From NCBI RefSeq assembly GCF_963678975.1, contig NC_089274.1:33909790-33973789 (forward strand): a stretch of 64,000 bases of DNA, read 5' to 3'. Under the pieces are notes generated by a model, which had not been told where the DNA came from, ran no database searches, and worked only from the letters and a program-made list of their open reading frames with translations. Each line of letters begins with the position of its first letter. Positions within the stretch are counted from its first letter, which is position 1. This DNA is from Dysidea avara (lineage: Eukaryota; Porifera; Demospongiae; Dictyoceratida; Dysideidae). The position numbers were made by a program, and so were the translations under genes. Shown in pieces: positions 23,905-35,300 of this stretch.

Positions 23905-25889
23905 TACAGCAGCTTTTAATGGTTGTGTCCAACTAATTTACCAGCTAACCATGCCGGTATATGTATATGAAGGGGTGAGTGGGTACATTTGAAAAATAAA
24001 GTGGGTGTATAGTGGGCATTAAATAGAATATTAGACATTCCCACAGCTCTATGCAAATTTGATTTGGGTGTGACTCGAAGCTTTAACTATGGTGTCTAAA
24101 CAAGCAATCTCATTTTTACAAAATGATAAAACTCAAAATGTGGGTTACCCTTTTTTACATCATACAGTCTTATATAATATATCGAGAGCCGTGGATTTTG
24201 TTCGACAATGCACGCATGTATGCTAGATGTGCTACAATAATAATTACCATTTGTTGTTAGGCCAACTCCCCTGATGTGTAACTTAGTCAGTTTACAAAGG
24301 TGCTGGAGTCCTCTACACATTAGTGATATGGCATTGTCACCAAATTTGTTATCACCTATTTCTATTTCTGTCAGTGTCTTGCTACCTGTAGTGAGATGGC
24401 ATATCATCATCACACGTACGCACTCACATATACACATGCACACACATGGCCGGAGTTTAATCAACAACCAATCAACACACACACACGCACACAAACACAC
24501 TTGCTATATATGCTAGGATCTGCAAACCAAAAAATCTGTATCTTCAAATCAGCTTCCAAACTAATAATTGTCATGTGTAGGTATATAATCCCAAGTGACA
24601 ACAAATTTTGTCCACCCTATGAAAAGAGGATTTTTTCCCCTTACTTTGGCCCCTTTTCTGTTACACCTTTCCAGCTTTAAGTCATTAAGTCTAAGTCCTT
24701 GAAATTAGGTTAGGTAATCCTAAGGCTGCAGCACATATTGCTGTAGACCTTCAGTGCTGGTCACTGTAAAGTGTTAATAATAAAAACAGCACAAAACACC
24801 TTCAATTTAATCAATTTTGAATCATTGTGTTGAGGCAAAATTCTCTCCCATATTTTCAGTGGTTATCCACTATGGAATAAAGGTAATCGGTGAGTTTTGG
24901 TAGTGACGTTGTAACACTTTACTGATAACGCAATTTATTGCACAAAATCAGCTTTCGTGTAATCAAATTTACAATGGCATGCAACATATTAATGTGGACT
25001 TAGTATGAATATAAATCACTCTGGGTATAGTAACACAATTGTTTTGTGGTTGTTGAAGTGTAATTGCACTACTTGAGAAATCATTTCAGCAGGCTGCTTA
25101 GTAAATACCTCTTTGTTACCTGAATTATTAAAACCTGGCGTGCGCCCACAGCCAGCCCACGAGCCTGGTTTACTGAAATTGTTTTTATAAAAGTATATGT
25201 ATGTGTGTGTACCTATCTATGTTTGTTTGTATGCAACCACATGAGTAAAATCATTAAATGGTAAAAAGCAGCTTTTACATAAGAAATAAAAGCAAAATGA
25301 CTTCCACACAGGTAAACTTTGTTCTGAGGTGGTTTCTTTTCGGCAGTCTGAAATACAGGTGTGGTGACTCTCCTTAGACTTTGTGAATTACCTTTCCTTT
25401 GGGCTTTACAGGCATTTAACAATTGAGAAACAGCAGTACTAGCCTCATAGACAACCAGGAATAGCCGATCCCTTTGAGTTGGGAAGGGGGTGTATCCCCT
25501 ACATACGTGAACGAAAATGAAGAGCAGCTCTGAGGCTTTGTCGAAAGAATTTGTGGGAAAAAAACACAATAGTCAAACTATAAAACAGTTTAGAAGATAC
25601 TTCTGTGGGAATATATGTTGTTAAAAATGGTTTGTTTAACAAGCACTTCCTTATCAGTGCATAGCAACATGATTGAAGAATTACTAAAATTTCTTGAATT
25701 ATGAAATCTGAGAATTACAATAAATTAATTATGTATTATTACACGACCAAAAACCTATTGGTTAATTCCAGATGAGTTAGCTAGCTGCATGGCACCTGGT
25801 TTTTAGAAGTAGCACAACATCAAGTTGGTTTTTATAAAACCACAAAAACCGTAAGAGACAAAACAATAACAGCTTATGTGACCTATGTG

Positions 25890-26439
25890 TGAAATGTGTG
25901 AAAGCCATCTTTCAATTAATGTTAAACAGTATGTACCATTCAAAAGATCTCTTTTTACCCTACTCAGGCATCTAAAAAGTTTCACAGTAATGCACAGAAC
26001 TCATGTGCTGCGAAGCGAAGGAACTCGGCTTGTCTCGGACTGTTTTTTCTTCGTCTCACGAAAACAAAAACCGAGCCATTATCTTGCTGCTATGTGTGAT
26101 GATGTCACACTGTATACCAATCAACTCACCATCACATGAGAATTCGTTTAATCTTCATTCCAATGGCATACTGGCACTGAGACGAAATCTATGGCTGATT
26201 TTTCACAGGTATATAACCAGCACATGTGTTTTATACTTCTTGTGTGCATTCCAAGTGGTGTTGGTTTCTTTCGCTGCTGTTTTTGGCTTCACAAGATACG
26301 CCGTTCTAAATGCCTGGGCCCCTGAATAAAATGACAGTGGTTTCAGCTCTGTAGCCCCCAGATCGAAGCCGCTATGGATGAATTTCAATAGGCATGCGTT
26401 CAGAGCCACTTAAGTGGCTTTTGAGTAACAAAGGGTTAA
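25890..26439. mobile_element. piggyBac-like MITE, left end unclear
   Basis: The right end AAAGGG|TTAA (26436-26439) and internal text (GAAAGCCATCTTTC, CATCTAAAAA, CGCCTGGGCC-like) match the element at 57504-58116. No clean left TTAACCC was found, so this copy seems truncated. Confidence 0.45.
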
Positions 26440-26784
26440 CAGAGGCCATTGGCAGTGATCCAACATGTATATTAAACTTTCACCGTATGGCAGGAAATTT
26501 TGATGGAAGGTAAACCAAACTTCATCAGCATCAACATATTAAAATACTGACGAAAATCAAGAAATCTAAACATGTACTTTTAGAGGTGCTTATGAAGTTT
26601 GACAAATGACAAATTTAACTGATTTGTCAACTTTTTCTTTCACCAAAATTTCTTGTTTAGCTTGAAAGAAAAAGTGTATTCTCCAAAAGTTTACTTTTGG
26701 CAAAATAGTTACATTTATGTGCAATGATCTTTTACCAAAGCTCCCACTATCCGTAAAGCATGTAGCTATGGAGGCATCATATAG

Positions 26785-27075
26785 TACAAGTACACAGAAA
26801 AATTTGGAAATTTCAACTAGAGTAGGGACCATAACACATCGATAAAAAGTACTGAAACAAGCTGGAGTAGTGCATGATATTAATTCACAGTAAAACTATA
26901 AGAAGTGTTACATCCCTACTGTGCTCAAGATACCATAATGGAAATGCAATAACACTTCTTATAGCTTTACTGTGAATTAATATCGTGCACTACTCCAGCT
27001 GGTTTCAGTACTTTTTATCGATGTGTTATGGTCCCTACTCTAGTTGAAATTTCCAAATTTTTCTGTGTACTTGTA
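26785..27075. repeat. Fold-back element with 126-bp near-perfect arms
   Basis: Arms 26785-26910 and 26950-27075 are inverted copies (TACAAGTACACAG...AAGAAGTGTTA) around a 39-bp loop. They contain ATCGATAAAAAGTACTGAAA, related to the GCGATAAAAAGTAGTGA ends of fold-backs at 55.7 and 60.9 kb. Identity is high, suggesting a recent origin or gene conversion between arms. Confidence 0.8.
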
Positions 27076-27116
27076 TGTTAACTTTTTTTGTAAATAATAA
27101 TTATGACTGGTGAACC

Positions 27117-27860
27117 CATGCATACTGTATCTGAAATGGCGCCGCGCACCCCAATTATCGTCTGAAAAGTGAAGTATCTATTACGCTACGTTGTCAGCTA
27201 TGTTCAACCCGTTACGCAGCATTTTAAATCAAGAACTGTTCGAAAAGCACCTCTGTAATCCACGCATACTGAAAGAAATGTTGCCGCGCACCCCAGTTAT
27301 ATCAATTATCATCTGAAAAGTGAAGTATCCTTTACACTTCGTTGTCAGCTTTGTTCAACCCATTACACAGCATTTCGAATCAAAAACTGTTCGAAAAGCA
27401 CCACTGCAATCCACGCATACCGAAAGAAAGAAATGGTGCCATGCACCCTAGTTATATCAATTATCGTCTGAAAAGTGAAGTATCTATTACGCTTCATTGT
27501 CGGCTATGTTCAACCCATTACACAGCAGTATGAAATCAAGAACTGTTTGAAAGCATCTCTGATATCAAAATAGCCACTATGACAAATACGGACGATTTCC
27601 GTTACAAAGGGAAGCCACGTGCTATCGCCAAATCGACACTTTTCGCTGTCAGCAAAGATGAATGGGACACAAGGGAGGACACTGGTAAGTCCACGAAGAA
27701 TGCATTGTACGTACTGCGGTATGCCAAAAGGCACCTGTCGGGCCGAAGCGACGTTGAACAATGAAAAAATCAAGCCCGTAGCCTTAGCCGTTATCGAGTT
27801 ACGCTTGTCTGAAGGAATCAGTCAGTCAGTTACTTACTTACTTACTCACTCACTCAGTAG
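27117..27860. repeat. Element with three ~150-bp tandem units and a CAGTCAGT tail
   Basis: Three units (about 27117-27257, 27258-27412, 27413-27557) share CGTCTGAAAAGTGAAGTATC, GTCAGCTNTGTTCAACCC and CATACNGAAAGAAA. A unique part (27558-27800) contains a minus-strand-readable short frame, then TTATCGAGTTACGCTTGTCT and a (CAGT/TTAC/CTCA)n tail. The modular head-repeat-tail structure fits a non-autonomous retro-element or Helitron-like repeat; class uncertain. Confidence 0.55.
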
Positions 27861-29011
27861 AAAATTCCGTTAAATAAAATATTTTTAAAATTCCATAGCA
27901 ACTTGTTGAAAGCATTTCGGGTTGATCTGAAAGCTTGTTTGGGCTTAGTTTCACCTACCCAATACTGCCTGATCGTCATTAGGGGAAATTGAGGCTGTTT
28001 TTTGGGTGACACTATTTCGTGAGCCACGCCTACTACTTTGTGGTCCCTACTATACACTACTATTGTAGTGTATGATATCAAGTAAAAAAAGAGCAGTGTC
28101 TTAGAAGAAGTTTTAGTCACAAAACTGCATAGGTTACTACTCTCACTTAGGAAGATCAAAATACTCTAATAGAGCAGTCAGATATTCTGATAGTACAGTC
28201 AGACGGTGATTTCTCATAGTTTAACATCACCAAAATCATACATCAACAAACACCAAATGATCAGTTTACTGTACTCAGCATGCTTAAATCCACCCCATTA
28301 TGCTGTGATCCCACAAAATTTTGATTGCGCTAGGCTGGTTTCGCACAATAAAAATTGTGTTATCAATTACTGTCTGCAACCAAACCTTTGTTGGAAGTTT
28401 ACACTTACTTTAGGCAACCATTTTCATACTTCAGCAACACACTTAAACTTGCGAGGCTAAAATCTTTGTTGGAACTTGGAAGAATTTTTGCTAAGTGGTC
28501 TCACCCAGATGGTCAACTGAACAAACTTCCCTATTCTGTACACAGGTACTTGTGATCATTGTGGTAAACGTTGCAGTATTTCTTGTACTCAACATTGCTA
28601 TTCTCACTGATCAGTGACATGTGCAATATCACTACCAAAAACTCACCAATTATATCTAACTACCTATACTCTATTGTAAGAGTGGAAACCTCTCAAAGAT
28701 TGGAAGAGAGTATAGGCCCAAAAGAGTTAGGTTGCAGTTGAAAGCTGATTAAATTGAAGGTATTTTCACTAAAAAGGATGGACAAAATTTGCTGCCACTC
28801 TATTGAGTATAGAATCTCTGCCAGCAGGGGGTTACAGCCCCCCAGAGGCTATAACTTTCATGATATCTCAAAGTTCACCAGAATTAATTTATAGGCACAA
28901 TCTAAACTAAAATACCAACTGTTTAGTCAAAAGTATTTAATTTCAGTCCCTTTTTTAGCTGGTAAATAAAACATACAACATTTAAAGCAATACAAAACAG
29001 GTTTTAGACAC

Positions 29012-29088
29012 TGGAGAACACTTAGTACAGTGGTAAAACACCAACTTTCAAAGTAAGAGGTTAGTGGTTCGATTCCCACTGGAAGTAA
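29012..29088 (+). repeat. tRNA-like sequence / tRNA-derived SINE head
   Basis: TAGTACAGTGGTAAAACACC resembles an A-box/D-arm, CTTTCAAAG an anticodon arm with a TCA triplet, and GGTTCGATTCC is a perfect B-box. The acceptor ends do not pair and the T stem has a mismatch, so it is not a functional tRNA. Confidence 0.5.
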
Positions 29089-30217
29089 AAATTTTTTTCA
29101 TTCAGTTGCAGACTACATTTATGAGTGAACACTATGGGACCACATATATCTATGCACACAAAAGATAACATACAGTAACACAGTGCACCATTTCAATTAT
29201 TGGGTATAAGCTAAGTATTAGGGGACTCACTTGCCATCACAATCTTCATCACATGTTCCATTCCAACAGCAGTAAGATCATTTTTCCAGAGGTACAATAG
29301 TTGAAGTAAACCGTTGTCTTGCCTATATCTGCACAACTCATAATATATCACTACCATTAACACTTTGTAATACTCACCTGGGCCTCCCATTATTAGTATC
29401 AGCCGAGGACAAGGTTTGTCATGATGGTGAAAAATGTCCCTCAGCTCACCAAGTAGCTCCTTGCGCATCTGCACCTTGTCCACTGCTTTTTTCAGTGTGA
29501 ATCTCGTAAGATCTTCATCATTTAGGGTGACATGGTCATTGGACACAAGTGCCAACCTCGCATAATTTGTGACAAGCTGTTTTGGTTCATTATCACTTGA
29601 CACTTGGGGTGAGAAACTCTGCTCGCAAATTATCTGCAGAACAATACACTTGTGTCTCATGACTTGCAATTGGCTTGCCACTACCTAAAGATGAACTTCA
29701 CTTTTGTCCTATACACCAAAACTCACTTTTCTGTAATGATGCGGACATTTACTCGCGTTTCTCAGATCCTCAATTCTTGTAAATCGAGTTAATATGGATT
29801 GTTTCTAGTACCCTCGCTTGTATTTTGTACAGGCACTACTGACCTTGTGCATGCACTCCAGTACTCGACTCAACCAACGAATCTATGACTCAGTAGATCA
29901 TGATTCCAGTAGGCAACCGCCGGAAACTGAGATCACGTCGTCACCAACTGGGTCACCAAGAAAGTTGTCTTATTAGTCAGTACAGAAAGTAGCAAAGAAT
30001 CGTTGCATGTACCATGCACTTAGAGGCTAACACTCCCGGTAGTCGCGTCCCAGTCACCAGCGCGTGGGCGGCACTCCCAGGTGGCGTTCATTGATTAGAA
30101 CATAGCATAAATGAACGTGGCGATTTTAATAAGCATTCCAGCACAATGGGACTTTTTATGTGCTCAATAGATAGAATATTGATTGCTGATCTCAGAAATA
30201 TGTACTTCGCATGGGTT

Positions 30218-30510
30218 GGAATCAGCCACTCCAAGAAAATTCCTTGTTTCCCATTTCATTGACCTCAAAACTACATGTGGGCCGGCAGGCAGTTCATTAT
30301 CCATTATAGATAGCTATTTCCACTAATTTTTGAAATCATAACTAACTTACAGGTAAGAATACAGCAGAAATATTTAAATCAAGAACCTAAACAGTGAAAA
30401 GCTAGCCACTGGCTATAAATGGGCTTTCTAAATGAATGACCATGTGGGAAGAGAATCTGCATGAGGGCAGGAAATGGGAAACAATGAATTTTCTTAGAGT
30501 GGCCTTAATT
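30218..30510. mobile_element. ~290-bp MITE
   Basis: A 32-bp inverted repeat, CCACTCCAAGAAAATTCC... at 30226-30257 and its complement at 30471-30502, with two mismatches. No coding content. It lies between the two NLR genes. Confidence 0.65.
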
Positions 30511-31019
30511 TGGCATGCACTAGCTAGCTGGGCACTGAGTGCTTTAAAACTGAGCTAGCTAACTGATTTTATATGGCAACAGTTTAAGGACAATTCTATC
30601 TAGTAGCTAACCTGAAATGTCTCAAGTTGAACTGCAGTTGCTTCTAGCTGCAAGTTTGTACATGTAATGGTGAGTATAATAGTTCTGAGGGTTTTTTATA
30701 TCTGCTAACATGCAATTAGAATCCTATTCTGCTGCAACTAAGAAGTCAGAGGAGTTTGCCAAGAAGACAAAGTTTAGCTGGCATCTCCACATAATATAAG
30801 CCCACTTATATGTGGCACCATGCAGATTTATAAACACTGCTAAAGATTTATTAAATACTGCTACTGATTTAACTACTGCACCATGATATAATCCTCCACC
30901 ACATATATAAACACTATACCAGATACTGAAATCCTGCTACATGCAGGTACTGCACATGCAGGATATATAAAAATAATGAATCAAGTCACTTTTTAATGTA
31001 CATAGGTCCAATAGGCATC

Positions 31020-31190
31020 ACACAGGGCCGTAGCCAGACTTTTATCTGGGTAGGTTCTTTTTAAAAAAAAGTGGACCTTTTTATATGACATGATTCAGAT
31101 TATATTATGGTGTGTGCACCCAGCATGCTGAAACTAGGGGGGTCTGGGGGCATGCCCCCCCCCCCCCCCCCAGGAAATCACTTTTTTTTT
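31020..31190. repeat. Transposon-like fragment with poly(C) run
   Basis: CAGGGCCGTAGCCAGACTTT followed by GGGGGGTCTGGGGGCATG and a run of about 20 C. The first motif resembles ends of hAT-like MITEs; the C-run length is likely to be unreliable in an assembly. Confidence 0.45.
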
Positions 31191-32351
31191 TAGGTAAGCT
31201 GAAGACCAGCTGTATGGATGATATCTGGAAAAAGATCTCTACTGCTGACATATAACTATCATATGCAGATGTTGGCCAAAATAATTGAAGTCTGAATTTT
31301 AGTATTTTACTGACTTATTAAACAAGACTTTTGGGTAACTCTCTGTTGAATATGGGCAATTTAAACTAAACGTATTAAGAAAAAAGTATATAAATTGCAT
31401 GCCACAGAAACTTTAAAATACCTGAACTAATTTTATTTACTAATATTATTATGATTATCATATAATTACAGGTCACTGTTAATATAACTGCATGTAAGGA
31501 TTTAGTGACCGGCCGCAAACTAGATTAATGCACATAGGTATGTAGCTACTAGTATATTATTGCATGCAAACTTTTAGCAGATCAGTAAACAAGCTAGCAA
31601 AAGATAATGATTAACTGAAATTTTTCTAGCAAGCTTTCGGTTTCAATTATTTGCAAGAAAGAACCCTGTTCTGTTGTTTGGACAGACGTACTACAGCTCC
31701 TTTAGTTTCTCATTCCTTAGATCTGTCTTCACTGACAAAACATACAATTGACATGAATTTCAGTTGCTGGAAAAATCTGACAACAGTGTGAACCAGATAG
31801 TTCAAATGAGAATTTGTGACTTGTGCAATCATTTTTAAATTTATTCTTCTGCTGCTTGTGTGTTTGTACTACAAAAACTCACATGCTATTCTGTGATGAA
31901 CTTATAGGTGCAGGGGAACAGCCTATGGATTGTCTACCAAATTTCTGACAGAAGCATACTATCATAATATGCCTTCATATATATGACCTTCTAAATGTTA
32001 ATTACTCAAACAGTTTGGTGGAACCCCTAAAAAGTACACACCCTGAATAGTGACTTAAATTGCTAAACAGGATACTCAAGCACACAGCCAAGAGCACTGC
32101 TGGTCTGGACTACATCAACTAACTGTAAAGTTTCAGTTTACTGTGTAGTCTTACGGTCACCAGATAAAATCTCAAATACTTTGATAAAGTATCCTTATCA
32201 GGTGTCGTAATTTTAGAACCTTAAATGTATGTACCCTAGCACATATGAGACCATATGAAACTGCTACAACTATATGTACTTGTTCATAAACTGAACAATT
32301 AATAGCTGAAACCTAAAGTGCATAACTCATAAATATCAGTGTTTCATGGCT

Positions 32352-35300
32352 TCAGTTCTTGTAGCTACTCTCCTCCTGTATTACAATATACATTAGTATA
32401 CATAATGAACAAATTCTCTCACGTTTCCCCTCCAAAACACTCAACATCTCAGCCACTTTTTGATCATCTTTGTAGTCATCACCAACCCATACACCGATGG
32501 CAGCTTTGTTCTCTACTGCTGACTGTAGTATCAGACGAGCTCCCTCCACAGTGATGTCATTGCCATCCAAGAAAACTCCAAATTTTCTCTTGATTGTTTG
32601 TAAGCTGGTAGCAAGAAATTTTGCTCCAGTGAGGGTTATACTGCAATCCTGCAGATCAACTGCAGCAAGTTTGCAGTTACCAAGCACCCCAGCAATGGCA
32701 GCAAGGCCGTCATCACCGATGAGGCTATTGTTACTGAATCCCAGCGTTTCCAGTGTTTGATTAACTTTCAACGCTTCACTCATACTAACACAACCTAAAA
32801 ATAATGTAGTGTATTATTAGGTGTGTGCGTGTCTATGTTTGTATTCAGAGAGTTTTTGCTAGGGTGCTAAGGTATACATGGGCACCATTTTGAAATAAAG
32901 CACAGTTGTCATTGCACTTAAAAAGCAGACAGTACAGCCAACTAAAGCTTTATTTGGTCTACGGTAAAATCAAATTACACAGATACTTGCTGACAGTCTA
33001 ATGACTGAAAACCAATGGTTAAAGTCCACAAGATAAATGCTCTGAACAGAAAATGCTTTAATAGTTAAAGCCTGAGTTGTACAAAAGATAATCACTCATG
33101 GTAATATAAGTTTTGTGATAATATACATGCACTACGTGCACGTATGGTACCTTTCACAGAAAATCCACAGTTCCATGCCCACAAGATAGTCAAAGTTTTA
33201 TTATGCTTGATTGCTTCTGATATTTATGGACATGCCATCATCACCAATCTTATTGTAGTGAATAGAAAGCTTCTGCAAAGTGGTGTTCACCATCAGTGCC
33301 CTCTTGATGTGGTCAACACCTATAGCAAGATATCTGTTGCATACCATATATATAGTTAAAAACTTTGGCGTAAAAAAAACTTTGGCGAATTTGGTGATCA
33401 CCAAAGTTTTATCTTCCAAAGACTTTTAGCAATCACATGAGCAGATTATGTTGAAAGGATGGGTATCAAAGTATCGTGACAGGTATCATGGGTATTTCCA
33501 AGCGTTCCCTTTGATTGTTGCGAGGTTCATTGTCCCACAAAAAATCTAAACATTACTCTCGACATTACAAGAACCAGTGAACAATGTTTACACTTGTACA
33601 GTAGCTACCACTCCAATGCAACATTGCTACGCACAAGTACAAGCAATTAAATTACTTGCTAACATGTGGCAGTCGTTTCCATTGTGAGCTCGTCATCCCT
33701 CAATGCAAGAGAAAAAGACTTGCGATCAAAACAGCTACCATGCCCCTTAATTGGCAAGTTGTTTAATCACTTGTGTGTAGCGATGTTGCATTCGAGCAGT
33801 ACAGTACGTGGTAGCTACGTTCTATCATAGATCATAAAAAAATTTCAGGTGAAGCCCCATTTGCCAAAGTTTTTAGCAATAGTGGGTTTTTGCTAGGGCT
33901 CAAACAAATAGTCGAATATTCGGATTAATATTCGTTTGCATTATATTCAAACAATAAATTCTGCAGTGACTATTTGCACATGATCATTATAGAGTGGCAC
34001 GTGAGTAGCTGTCAGCGGAAGACGATGCCAACGAAAGGAAAGGACAGTGGTGGTAAATCAAAGAGTAGAAATAGTGTAGCATTAGGCAGCCACTAATTGG
34101 TAGATGAACCATTGTCGTGGTGAATCGCCATAGGCACAAGATGTCATACGGATTTACCGTATAGCCTAAATATTTCGAGGGGCAAATTTTTCAAGGTTGC
34201 TAAAAGTCTTTTTTTTTTGCAGATTTGTAAACACTCCCAAAATATATTAGAATATATGGAGGTCTAAATATTTCAAGGATAAAGTTTTTGCTGGTAAACC
34301 TCAAAACCATGAAATCAGCAAAAAGTTCCCCCTCGAAATAATTAGGCTATACTTTGTTATAAACACTTTCTATCACAACTGATATCTATGATTTTTTCTC
34401 CATAATTTATTCATGGAAGCCACAAACCAGTTTGTGGTTATTTATAGGCTTCTTTGCCTTAATTACTGGATTGCATTCATACCAATGAAATCTTATACTG
34501 AAGATTCGAATACTTGAATAAAAGCAAAGTAAATATTTGAATAAATTGCACTCATATACACCCTGACTCCGAAGTTTTGCTGTAAATTCCAAGGCAAACA
34601 CCAAAGTGAGCTATGAGACATATACACCATGTCTCTACACTAACCTGCACTACACAACATACTCACACAAAAACTTAATAAAGCAACTTACACTTAATTC
34701 ATCATAGTTTAACACAGTAGACACACTGGTAGCCTTCCCCTCATGAGTCAGCTCGTTCAAAATGATAGTGACATTCGATTGTGAGACTTAGTAATCTTTG
34801 TATATCCCCAGGAATTTTCCACTCATATCAACAAACGTAGGAGCAACATTACCTGCTGCCACCCATCATCAAAGTCTAGAGGTATGCCTATAAAATGGTT
34901 GAACTGGGGTGATTGATCACCCAGCTATAAGCCTGAGCCGGCTTTGGTGATTGATCATACTGGCGCCCATTTTTAGCCTGCTAATAGGCATGACATGCGC
35001 CATGTGCCTCAAACCACAGGTGAGTTAACATATATATTCACCTGTTCCCAGGTAGGCAAATATATACTCACCTGTGGTTTGAGGGCTTTATGCCAAAATA
35101 TACACCTGGTGGGGCGTTTGAAGTTTCAAGTGATCATAATATATATCAGTTATATACTACAGCATGGCTTGTTTGGTCTTGTGTGGCATATCAAAATTTA
35201 ATACCTTTCACTGTTACTCCGCAGTCCCCAACCCAGAGTTCTGTCAACGTTTGGTTACACAGTAGTGCATCTGCTATCGCCAATATTCCGTCATCACCAA

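Larger units (their letters stand above)
21663..29748 (-). pseudogene. NLR paralogue 1 with NACHT deleted (broken)
   Basis: Minus-strand exons equivalent to the intact neighbour: 29727-29748 (MSASLQK), 29378-29684, a fused exon 29231-29328, and LRR exons 24248-24385, 22636-22803, 22328-22484 and 21663-22057. Lesions: a 7-nt duplication (ACACTTG at about 29598) shifts the frame in exon 2. The NACHT exon is 98 nt instead of 1434, joining the lysine end of the P-loop (GKTT) to the last LRR-like segment (LLYLWKNDLTAVGMEH) out of frame. LRR exon 22328-22484 is 157 nt instead of 168, losing 11 nt. LRR text such as KTLDLSQNNVGDDGISVIAD is still well kept, so inactivation is recent or short LRR/leader products persist. 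Read-through of sub-frames is possible but unproven. Confidence 0.8.
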
